A DNA stretch of 64,000 nt, from positions 1,488,001 through 1,552,000 of the forward strand of contig CM082594.2 in assembly GCA_040954595.2 (NCBI GenBank), read 5' to 3'. The translations under genes and the position numbers were made by a program. This document shows positions 50,101 to 62,100 of the stretch, in pieces; position 1 is the first letter of the stretch; the number at the start of each line of letters is the position of its first letter. This DNA comes from Balanoglossus misakiensis (lineage: Eukaryota > Hemichordata). The notes beneath the pieces are model-generated. The model did no database searches, was not told where the DNA came from, and saw only the letters and a list, made by a program, of their open reading frames with translations.

Positions 50101-53100
50101 TCCAATTCGGGACACCTGGTACGGCCACTTCAAGTAGTTCAAGGCGATAAAATATAGCAACTGCCATTATCAATTATTTCTTGGAGCTAGTAATTTTACC
50201 TCGTATGATAATGATTATTGGACTGGATATGACGGCATTATGTTGCCTTTGAGAAATGGCGAAGGATTACCTGGCTGCTCATGATAAATGTGTGATAATC
50301 AACATTAATTTTGCGAAAGAAGATTTATGTACTTGCAATTCTCCCGACTTTAAATAGATTTTTGCTACCCAGGTGAGTAATAAAAGTCTCATCTGGTCGA
50401 CACAATTCCAAGATGGCCGAGTTTTTGCCATGTTTAAGAAATGGGAGTTCATAAGCTAAAATGATATTCGGTCATTCCGATACTTTGTAACTAAAAAAAT
50501 TTTTAAATGTAAAAAAAGTTGATTGACTTTAATATGTCAACTTCAAAGCAGAAATGTTTGACCAAAGGAAGTCATGAAATACATTAAACATATAATTTCT
50601 TCTATCTATTACTCTAGTGAATTGTCTACTTTTTACCCATAATGCAATTATTATGGGATTTTACCCTCTAGCACAAAGTGAAAAACTATTTAAGGTGGCC
50701 AGAATTATAAAACAGTGATAAGAAATGTTTTAAAATGACTGCACGTTGCAAAATACATATGTAAAAGTTATTCAACAAAAACAGAGGTTCACAGATGGCC
50801 ACCATCTTGAAATTATGCAAATTAGCTCATTATAAATGGCAACATTTATTTTCTAGTTTGTCTTAAGCAACAACTTGGTGAAATAAATGATAAAAACAAA
50901 GCTACAGGGTGTATAACGTTCGTTTGACTCTTCTTTCTCAGCCAAAATGCAATACGTTGGCGGCCATTTTGATTATGCTAATTTATTCAAATTGCTCAAT
51001 GCTGACAGAGCTCCAGTAACAATTTTTTTCGCTTTGGTGATCTATACAAGCAGAATCCGCTTTAAAAAAAACTTTAGACGCCAAAACAAGGTTTACCCCT
51101 CTGGCGGCCGGACTAATGGGGAACATTGCCAGATCACGTGATTGATAGTAAAGAATACATGTACACACGGTGCCTATCCCCTATTAGATACGCGTACGGT
51201 GTGGTTTTGCACATAAAGTTAACACTGACCTAGCTTTAGTGCATTTCTCGTCCACACCAAACAAACCCATGAAATATTTTATTCTTTGTTCATTGAGGAA
51301 GTCGCGTTTATCTATACACTTTATTGTTCCATGACGCCCGTGATTCGGCATGGTACCGAATTCGGCACAACACCGGTGTTGTGCCGAATTCGGCCCCATG
51401 CCGAATACGTCCCGCGCATGCTCGGGTCATCAGTAACATGTGTCTGAAATATTGCATTTTCTTGTGTGAAAGTTTTGCCATCCAACGTGCATGTAAGGCT
51501 GTGCATGAATGTACATTGTACTGCACTGTAAACTTGGACATTGCATTACCGCAAGGATTTAATTTCATTCCACCAACAAATCAGGGCCATGGGCAGATAT
51601 TCACCCATTTAGGCCGAAACCATCACTTTTAGCTTTCAATAGTTAACATGACTTTAGTTGGGGTCTTAATCGGCAACGGGGCTGAAATCAGCAGCTTTAC
51701 CTGCCGATCTTATCCCTTAGAAGCCATGGTTTGTTTGTCAAGGCATGCGCGGGGACGTATTCGGCATGGGGCCGAATTCGGCACAACACCGGCATGCATT
51801 GAACACATGGCGGCGCAGACGCGCTGATTATCACACGCGTAGACGCGCACAAGCGCGCCGTTGATATCAACGTGGTTTTGGCATCCGCGTTTGTGAATGG
51901 TGACCAGTTTTCGTTAGGTTACAAGAGACAATACATTTTTCTCTTCAAATTATCAGCGTTTTCATATCCTAGCAATATTCATGCCGACAGAAAGAAAGTA
52001 CGGCAAACGAGAAACTTTTGTCAATGACCAGATCGGTGATCGTAAATGTTTTAGTACGTTGTGACACGGTTACTAGAAGAAGACGGTTAGGAAACTCTAT
52101 TGTTCGGAAGGTGTGAACGAGGTGTTAGCTAGGAGAGTACCTGTCCAAACCGCTACGCGCGTTGATGACGTCACAGCTTGGGTTTGTGGCGTGGGTACGC
52201 TCTGGTGTGTTCCTGCACATTCCAGAAATTGCAGCCAAGAGAAGTGGATTTTATCGCTTGAACAGATCGTACTGTTGGGTGAACGTCTTTTCTATTCTAC
52301 GATGGGTATTTCATACAGATTCTTCCAGTTCTGAGGTCAAATTCTTGATTGTGTTTTATGATGTCTAAATCATAAGAGCCTGATGGCGACTTTGGATGAC
52401 CTAGCTAATTTTTGAACCCTTTCAACTGCCCTTTTTCGTCAAGAGTACATAGTCATTTTTTTTTTACGAGTTCCATATATGCTTACGGAGTGCACGGTCA
52501 TAGTCTGTTCGGGTTCGGGCACTCTGTAACCGCGATATCACTGCCCGTTCCGAGTGTTCCAATATTTCATTTTCTATCAACGTTTCTTGGGCTGGTTAAC
52601 TATAAGTCCGTCACCGAAACAAAATTTCGTCTGATTACTACTCTATCAGTTACCATATGGTAGACTGTTATCTTTCGGCTTGGAAATTTACATTTTATAT
52701 GGTTTAGTGGAAGCAAACGCACCAAACGCTGTGAATTAAAATAGTGGTCGTGAAAAGGACATTATTCCAAGATTCAAAATGGCGTCGAATTTTGAACCCC
52801 TAGAATTCAACTCTGATGGTCGCATTTCTGTTATTTTTTAATATATTTATATATTTTACTCCTTTTTGTAGCGCATGGGCTATTTCGTTAATTCCATGTG
52901 GCATATTTCGTCGAGATTTCATACGCATTTCGATAACCGTAGTAACATTGATGTATGGCGGCCATCTTGTTTGTTTTGGTTCGCATCGAATCTCTAGGGC
53001 TTGATTCAAGACAAATATTGTATGGCTTCACCACGTCCTTGAAAGTTCAAAATTGAGTATGGTTTGCATTGGATTGTGGGGGGAATGACGTCATTTTTAC

Positions 53101-56100
53101 CGAGCGGTCAGTTATTATGTCTGTTTATTCGTACGGCCAGGCTCGTTAGCACCTGATATCTTTCGTTTACACTAAGTGTTTACCGAGGCGAGCATCTAAC
53201 AATGGAGAAAAAATAGTTTCCTAACCGTCTTCTTCTAGTAACCGTGGTTGTGATAACGAAAAGTACATGAGACAACCACTTGTATTTTCACACGTCATTT
53301 GACGGGTGCACATGGACGTTCAAAGCGGTATACATGTAGTACTTACATTTGGTGGACACAGACGGGTGACACGTTTGGCTTCCGAGGCAGCAGTCAGCAG
53401 AAACTCCAGACGTGGGTCGGCAACTGGTCGCAAAATCTACCGTCTGCTCAGCGGCGGCCTGTACCGTGTGTACCGGTACATCGTAAATCCGTTGGCGTTG
53501 CTGCCACAGGTTTCGTGGACGTAATGATTCTGATGAATTCCGTTGCCCCCAGTCATTATATGCAAATTTATGTGGGACGATGTTGTGCTTCCAGTCACCC
53601 GTTGACGGAACATTATGTTCATCGAAATGGCGTGAACATAACCTTGAAAACTTGTTGGGAATCCAAGATGGTTCCCGGTGGCACGCTGATATCCACTTTC
53701 GGCGAATATTTTTCTGGTAAATTCGATGCGGAAATGCGTGGAAAGTCACTCCTGACATCAACGGGTACTTATCTAAATTACGCAACTTCCGTGTATGGGA
53801 TTTGCAACCCGTAACTGCGCATTGAAACTCGGGCATTATCCTAGCAACCGCAGGTCACTTTGTAAACAATACAGTCGGAAAGTGCCCTACCCTCCAAGCG
53901 GTAGGACAAACATTTCGCACACTGCGCAAGCGCACTAGATCAACTCTCGCGAGAGTTAGTTATTCGGGAATCAGGAATTCTACCGCTGGCTGCGCTGTCG
54001 CAGTGACCTTAAGCCAGGTCAAATTTGAGCTAAAAGACAAGTTCTGTCGACATACTCATGAATATTTCTTGGTTTCTTCGCGTATAAACTCGGGAATATT
54101 ATGCCCCTGAAGCCTGGGCTGGCTTTGATGCACGTTATCGAGTATTAATCAGTCAAAGACCCACGGTAGCAAAGTAGGTAATTGTCTTTTTTTCACGCGG
54201 ATCCTTTGGTCATATATTCTGCATGCCTGCAGCCCCACATTCGCTGATATTGCCATCTTTCTCGATAGTTATTATAATATTTAGCTAGAGACGGCCTTGT
54301 ATACTCTGAATTTTAGACTAGGAATGACTCAGCTGGCATATCGTACCACTTTTTCTGTGACATTGCCGACCGGCCCGGCGCAACTACCGAGAAAGGGTAC
54401 GGGGTGTGCTCGTGGGAATTGTCAACTACCCGTTCATCGTTCGACTGCTCAACACAGATCATTGATAACACAATGTCACATTTCGAACTAATTTTGGAAT
54501 TCTGGATAAATTTTCCAAATATCCTGTTAATCTGGGATTTTCTTCCATCACCTTGATGCAACTGTATCAGAATTTGTCTTTTAAGTTTATTCACACCAAA
54601 AACAAAACAAAACAACAACAGCCATTTCCTGGAAATTGTCATGTTTTCTCTAAAAAAATTAAGCTGAACTTTTTTATTGAAAGGAAACGTTCAGCAGATT
54701 TTTTTCTCCCCAAAATTCAGGTGAATTTTTCACAGATTCTTTTTTCCCAGAAATTCTGCCGAAATCTACACTAATTACACACTTATTGGAAAGGTGTAAC
54801 ACAAATTATAGACTTTACAAACAAAAATCTAATGTTATACATTTATGAACCTCTTATTCACCAATATTAAATGTTTTCAAAGAGGAAAGGTATTATTCTC
54901 GGACTGGAATTTCGAAATTAGTTTGGAACATGTTTGATGTGTTATAAATTGGTTTATTTTCAGATTTTATGGTGGGCACTTGACAGTAATTGAGGGTTAT
55001 TCTGAAAATCTTTATGCTGGAGCAGAGATTGTAAACCAGATTGAAGAGACTTCCAATGAAACAGCGAACCATGGTTGGATTGGTGAGTGTGTCTTTTAAC
55101 AGTGTTTCTCAGTGTTCCCAAATAATTTGTGGGTGTATCAAGTGTAAAAAATAACTGGTTTTGGAATTTGACAGTTTACAAGTGAGCACTGCATAGTAAC
55201 ACTTGAATGATAATTGTCTCAAGATGGTAATTGAAAAGCCTATTTTTTACATCTCAATCACCTCACAAAATCTTGCCAAGTGACTCTGTATGCAGTTTTT
55301 CATCCAGACGGAGGGATGGGGGAATTCGCCCACTGTCAGCATATTGGCACCCCCTAGAAATTTGTCAAGGGGGAAATGGTGCCCGTTACAGACTCAGCGA
55401 TGTCACTCATTCCCCTCCTTGCAAGAGTGCAACTATTCTTGCAAAGGGGGACATATCCCCCCATCCTGGATGAAACACTGCTGTATGCATCTTCTTTCTT
55501 TATTTCCATTTTATAGGATTTAGTGTACCCAATCCAGGTGGCAGTGTGGAATATGATTATTCAGATGGCAGGAAAGGTAGTGTCTTTGATGGTCGATGGG
55601 CAGACACAGAACCTGATGCCTCCACTGGGCAATGTGTGAGGTTAAACCTCTTTGAAAATATTTACCCATGGTATCATGCAAGATGTGATGATGTCAGTCC
55701 GTCAATGTGTGAAGTAGCAGCTTGTGCTGAGGGTAAGTCTGATTCAAATCAACTAGAATCTGCCCTTACTAGCATCAGGTCTTTACTTTTCTCACACTGC
55801 TGTGGTCACTTCCCTACACTAAGAGAGAGAGAGAGAGAGAGAGAGCAAAAGTGAGGGAGGGAGAGGGTGGGAGGGGAGAGTGAGAGGGGAGGGGGATCGA
55901 GGGGAGTGGGAGATCGAGGGGAGGGTGGGAGAAAGGGAGGGAGGGGAGAGGGGAGGGAGGGGGGCGGTAAGAGAAAGGGAGAGGGAGGGAGGGGAGAGGG
56001 AGGGGAGAGAGAGGGGAGGGAGGATCGAGGGGAGAGGGAGGGAGAGGGGGAGGGAGAGAGCTAGAGAGGGAGGGGGGAGGGAGAGGGGGTGGGAGGGAGA

Positions 56101-59100
56101 GAGTGAGAGAGTCCCCTAAGCCATACAAGATATACATGTGATAGGATATTAAACTTTAAACATCTAGACTTGGAAGAGCTCACCACTAAAAGTTAAACAA
56201 AGGGGATCAGATGAGATCATGTCTCCTGCGGTGCAGAATGGTGTTATATTTGAAATTCAAAACGGAGGAGAGTTACTTCATTCTGGCCAGTAATTTTGTC
56301 GCTAAATAATTCCACTCATTAATTGAATTGTTATCTTTAAATTATACTTTTAGACTATTTATGTGAAACAGGTTTTCATGCTTTTTTGTTAAAGCAGTTT
56401 TACTTTTGGCAGAGATACAATATTGATCGTGTGATATTGTTCATAAACTTAAAAGCTTATGGGTTTGATACAAAAACTTTCATGTCCTTTCCTACATACA
56501 GAAAATTAATAAGATATATCAGTATTATGACAAAAGTTAAAAAAATATCCATCAATGTAAATGTTATCTTTATTTTTTAAATAATTTTTGTTCAGGTGAC
56601 TTTCGATGCTCCAATGGTAATTGTATAAATCCTGACTGGGTTTGTGATGGTACAGTTGACTGTGGTGATGGTGATTTCTCTGATGAGATTGGATGTGCAG
56701 GTATGTTTTTGGCAAGTGGTCTGAAACAATCATATTCTCTACGCTCACCTCAACATCATTGCAAAGTGGGCCCAGGTGATGAGACCAAGTTTCCTAAATG
56801 TGTGGTATAGTGTAGTTTTGGCTTGAAGTCATTATACAAAAGAATCTTGTAAATATGCATGACAACTGATATGTGCCAACCTCAAACTACCAGACCATAA
56901 TTATTTGTACATCTCCTTTGCAACTACAGACTACTTTTGAACTGTCAGCAGAAATTCTGATCCTCAAAGAATTTCGTACTGTAAAACAGGAAATTTTCGC
57001 GAGCTATAAATATTTCACGAACTATGCGAGAGCCAAAAAACACGAAAATAAACAAGTTGTGTAAAAATGTTTTTCGAAGATAACAATGCAGTGAAAAATG
57101 AGAATTTGAAAATTAATCATCGCATAAAAGTTGTCACTTTTGATATCACGAAAAATTTCCTGTTTTACAGTATTTCATAATTATAAATCAGAAACAAAAC
57201 TGGGTCAAGTATTTTAAGAATCTGGCATCTTTCACACTGATAGTTTGAGCTTAGAGAATAATAATATGCTGTTCTTGGAATTTTCGGGTGTGATAAATGT
57301 TGTTTCAAAATTTTACATTTGATTTATACTAATATAAAATTTGTTTTATACATGTACATTGGATACTCACTGTTGGTGAAGTAATTTTATCATCAATGAA
57401 ATTTCTTCAACTTGAAGAGCTGAAGCTTTATGACCATTCATCACACAAATAAACCCTTTCTTTTTATTTTGATGATGTTCAGGAACATGTGGTGGTTTGG
57501 AAACTGGTGTCTCAGGGACCTTTCACAGCACTGGATACCCAGATGATAATTATTACATTCTACAAGAATGTATTTGGACAATCCAGGGACCTGCAACATC
57601 CAGAATAAATTTTGAGGTACAGTAAAACTTGTCTAATCTGGAAACCTGCCTATACAGAACACCTTTTCCCATCCATTCGTCGTACAAACACAATTTTAAA
57701 GGAACCTCTATGAAATAAACTGGACACCTGTATTAAAAAGTTTCTTCCTTATAACAAACTATCTATAACTTCAGGCTAGTTTATCAGTATTTTTGTTTTG
57801 TGTATAAAACACATTTCCTGTCCTTATGAGTAACCCATCACACCCCTGCAGCTCTCTGCTTGTCAACAAGTCATGTGTATGTACTGACCATTGTTATTAT
57901 TTACAAATGTTTTCAAACAACAACAATGCCGATTGTGCACTCATATATTTCAATGAGAAGATTTTTTTTTTTTTTTTTTTAATACTTTTTATTGGGAACA
58001 CAAACAGTCATTTTGATACATAAGTAGATTTAAAAAAAAAAAAAAAAATGACAATTATTTTTTGGAAGCATAACTTAATGGAAAGAAGAGAAAAAAAACA
58101 AAACAATCTGGTATTCTCAGTTTGTTATATACCTCATAAGTGACGACCATTTTTTAAGATGAAAATACATTTTATGATTTGCAGTTGCAATCTTAAGTTC
58201 AATTTCATGTATGTTTTTGAGCTGAACAATAAACCCAGTGATATTCGGAATTCGATTATTTAATTTACAGTAGTAAATGTACATTCTAACTTGCATTGCT
58301 ATAAAATTGACTATAAAAGTCTCGTTTGGGTCACCCAAAACCATACATAACACTGATGGTGGTTTTTTCAATTTAAGAGGGATACCCAACGTAAACAGTA
58401 GGTCCCTCCAGAGAGCAGTAGTACAATTGCAACTATGAAATAAATGGTCGATGGACTCTGTTTCCACTTTACATAAATCACAAAGAGCAGTTGGAAATTT
58501 CTGTGGATTGTACCTGTTTAGCTGTTTGTTTGTATACAAAATATTGTGAAGTAATTTAAATTGAAAAGCTCTAGCCTTACAATGTATTGATAACTTGTAA
58601 GTGAAGTCATACATTTTTTCCCAGTTTAGATTAAATATATTCAACATTTTTTCCAGTGTTGCTTGACTTTTTGGAGTCTCTATAATACGGTCGTTCAAAT
58701 TACATTTCAAACTCTTTTTCGTTAAAGTGTCTAAATTACAGATTGTGCCATTCAATGAAATACAAAGCTTATGTACACTAATCTTCTCATATTTCAATGA
58801 GAAGATTAAGACTATGGATTTAACTCTGCCCTGGGGAGCTGAACAAGAAACTATGGTTGATACACAGAATAGAAATACTGAAAAATGCAAGAAGTTACAG
58901 CTAATGGGGCTTAAGTCATGAATCTGTGTTTATTTTCATGTATATTGGCTTGAGACAGCTCACTATGTATGATGTGTGTTGTAACATTTTGTTTTTATTC
59001 TTTTCAGTTTCCGTATTTTGACAGTGAACTTTATCATGATACTGTTGTCATTGTCGATGGGTCTGTGTTTGACCAATCCAAAGTTCTTGCAACATATAGT

Positions 59101-62100
59101 GGACCGGACCAGCCTGATGAAGTTATTAGCAGTGGTAATGCAATGTTGGTGAAATTTCTCTCAGATAGTTATCATACTGCTACTGGCTTTGAAGCATCTT
59201 GGCAAGCAGGTAATACTAAGTTTTGTACATGTACATACTTTAAAACGAGAAATTAATGCTCTGTGTTTACCTTAGGCAAATACTGTCTCTGAAACGTTTC
59301 AAATTTTACCCTGTGTGAACCAGGTATAACATTATAGATTGCACGTGTAGGCAATATTGGCCCTACCTTGACTGTGATCTTGCTGATGTTCTGTTTGTGA
59401 GGTGTGTATGTTAAGATGACTTTTTCTTTCTTCCAGTATATTCTTTGTGTGGTGGGAATTTCATAGCACAGTCATATAAACAGAATCTCAGCAGTACAGA
59501 ATATTTTGAAGGCAAGAATTATCTCAACAATGAAGATTGTAACTGGCAGCTAGCATCATTCACAACATAATTTGTTGTCACCTTACAGGTAAATAGGAGA
59601 CTACATGTAGATGAACTCATTTTTTTTTCTCTTTTTAACAATTCATTTCATGTTATTAGTGGATTCAGATGCAATTAATCGTGTGAGTTGTTTGACAGCA
59701 TGACAAAAATTAGTAATTGTATTTTTAAAAATACATTTTATTTTTGTCATTTCTGGTCAATTCTCAGTAGCCACTTTTCTGATTTCTTAAAATTTGGTTT
59801 ACAAGGACCTACAAGTATTTTTATTATGGTGTACATAAACATGTGTCAAATATCAATACTGGGGAGGAGGGGGGTGGGTAGTTTTAGACATTTTTGGTCC
59901 AAAAGTCCACTTATGTCAGAAACTGCTCTTCCAGTTGTTTTGGATGTTGGTTTATTGGGATGTGAAAATATTCTTCATCAGATTTATTCTTATATTACCT
60001 CATCAATGCTAAAGGTACCCTTATAGGGACAAAGTCTCTCTCTCTCGCTGCCCTTTTCCCGTTTATTATGATTGATACAAGACACTGTTTATGTTGTTCT
60101 ACATGAGGATATATAGTGAATCAACATTCGACCATTTTTAGGATATGAGAGTAAAAATCTCGCCCAAAATGAAGCGGGATGGAATGTTGATTCACTATAT
60201 ATCCACATGTAGAATAACATAAACGATAATCAAACGATAATTAATGGAAAAGGGGCAGCGAGAGAGAGACTTTGCCCCTTAATGGTTTTGCGTAGGAAAT
60301 TGTGATCACTATGATTGTACGGTATGTCACATTTAAATGTACATATCAAATGGGAGCACAGTGTCTTTGATGCTATTTTTTATATCTTTTCAGTTTATCT
60401 CCTTTGCAACAGAAGATGGGGCTGATCAAGTGTCTGTATACGATGGCGCTGAACTGAATCCCGTCCTCCGACTTGCTTTATTTTCTGGGATGGAGTTACC
60501 CAATGTCATCATATCTTCCAAAAGTGTGATGAGAGTTGACTTTAAGAGTGATGATGCAGTTACAATGAGAGGTTTTCATGCACATTACTGGGCAGGTAGG
60601 TAACGCATTCAAATTGATCAAGATGTTGTTTGAATGAAGAGGCAATCAAGGATTCATGATACAAGAGAACAATGTTTTATAGGGACAAAGTCTCTCTCTC
60701 TCTACCCTTTTTCCAGGAATTATGATGATACAATACAGCATTTATGTTATTCTACATGTGGATATATAGTGAATGAACATTCAACCACACACAACTTCCA
60801 TCCCACTTGTAGACATAAGAGTGAAAAAACTCGCCAAAATGAAAAATCGGTCTCTACCGTTTATTCATTTTGGCAAGATTTTTACTCTCATATCCTACAA
60901 ACGGGATGGAAGTTGTGCGTGGTTGAATGTTCATTCACTATATATCCACATGTAGAATAACATAAACAGTGTCTTGTATCAAACATAGTTAATGGAAAAA
61001 GGGCAGCGAGAGAGAGAAACTTTGTCCCTTTAAATCACTTAAAATCCTTCCCAAAGAATTTCAACCCAGTGGGAATTGTAAGGATCACAAATATATCTTC
61101 CTTTGCCATTCTTTCTGAAGGTTTATAAGCTAATCTGATACTGGGTCATTATGGAACTTTTTAAAGGGACAAAGTCTCTCTCTCGCTGCATTTTTTTCCA
61201 TTAATTATATTTGATACAAGACACTGTTTGTTATTCTACATGTGGATATATAGTGAATGAACGTTCAACCACACACAACTTCCATCCCTCTTATAGACAG
61301 GAGAGTGAAAAAACTCGCCAAAATGAATAATCGTTCTTTACCATTTATTCATTTTGGGCGAGTTTTTACTCTCATATCATACAAGTGGGATGGAAGTTTT
61401 GTGTGGTTGATCATTGATTAACTATATATCCACATTTACATTAAAGCCTCAGTATTTCTCGTAGGGGCAAAATTTTGTTTGAAACGGCATCTATAATTTC
61501 TAAAAGTAGATGATAATTGATACTGAATCGAACAGTCATCATCCCCAGCTCTGCTAATAAACTCATACAATTTACAATATAACGAGTGAAGAATGACTTT
61601 CTGTCCGGACAGAAAGTCAGGCTCTGTTGACACACGTGACTACTGCGCATGCGCACTCAAATGTGAATCTATGCGGAAGAGGTTTGGTCGCCCCAAATCA
61701 AGCGACTCAGCGAAGAAATGCGCACTAATTCGGCGAAATTTTGGGAAGATAACTTTATGGGAGAAATCAGTCGATGGAACCAGATCAAATCCGAAAATGG
61801 TCTGACCATCAAATGTCAAAGTGGCACGTTTGCTGATCGACATGTACAACATTTCCGTTGTAAACAAACCCGCGCATCATTTCAAGTGTTACGGGCAATA
61901 TTTACAGCTTGCACGTAGCCCAAACCTTTCTTCTATCTTCATTATGTAGTATTCCATGATGAATGTACGGGAAAAACGGGCATTTTTCGATGATGAAAAA
62001 TGGATACACACGAGAAATACTGGGGCTTTAACATAACCAGTGTCTTGTATCAAACATAATTAATGGAAAAGGGGCAGCTGGAGAGAGACCCTTCAACAGA

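Larger units (their letters stand above)
45698..51342. mobile_element. Element Z, 5.6 kb, inserted in V
   Basis: CACGGGCGTCATGGAACAAT at 45698 is inverted at 51342. ATTCGGC, part of the V end, is duplicated on both sides (45691-45697, 51343-51349). Inside are a reversed Z-family arm (46074), a 189-bp tandem array (46985-47790) with an inverted copy at 50960-51115, a LINE relic and family A copy 3. No transposase is recognised. The 7-bp duplication and CACGG ends recur in the element at 52065. Confidence 0.8.
40619..51376 (+). mobile_element. Element V, copy 1, split by two nested elements
   Basis: Left end GCCGGTGTTGTGCCGAATTC at 40619 is mirrored at 51343-51376. Without the two insertions (40836-45246, 45698-51342) it would be about 0.69 kb. 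It sits in the first intron of the ISL2EU transposase. ATGC borders the pair of V copies on both outer sides, which may be a 4-bp duplication. No coding capacity is seen, and the superfamily is unassigned. Confidence 0.7.
28849..53979. mobile_element. ISL2EU-type DNA transposon, 25 kb, inflated by nested insertions
   Basis: Termini AATTCCTGATTCCCGAATA at 28849-28867 and inverted at 53961-53979 are 25 kb apart. Each is followed, after 3-4 bases, by the same 16-bp palindrome. Just inside the left end a + strand nuclease gene starts; just inside the right end the - strand THAP exon starts. The convergent pair of THAP/DDE_Tnp_4 transposase and YqaJ-type nuclease is the hallmark I know for ISL2EU. 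An AT at both edges could be a 2-bp duplication. Internal insertions account for most of the length: gypsy and flanking repeats at 30.5-36.6 kb, and V, PIF, Z and another element at 40.6-53.2 kb. Confidence 0.75.
61165..62092. mobile_element. Palindromic TTAA element, copy 5, with a nested element
   Basis: Inserted at a TTAA (61161-61164) in a family A repeat, whose two halves are at about 61100-61160 and 62093-62310. The right arm is split by 583 bp (61445-62027). Its last bases are damaged (GACCCTT). Confidence 0.8.

Noticed and set aside
36635-53990. 15-base match ACCGCTGGCTGCGCT at 36635 and 53981 as a transposon end
   Set aside because: Too short to be meaningful, and neither place shows inverted partners.
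55814-56137. Open frames on both strands in the GA-rich tract
   Set aside because: Low-complexity purine DNA lacks stops on either strand; the encoded peptides are only E/G/R or P/S/L runs.
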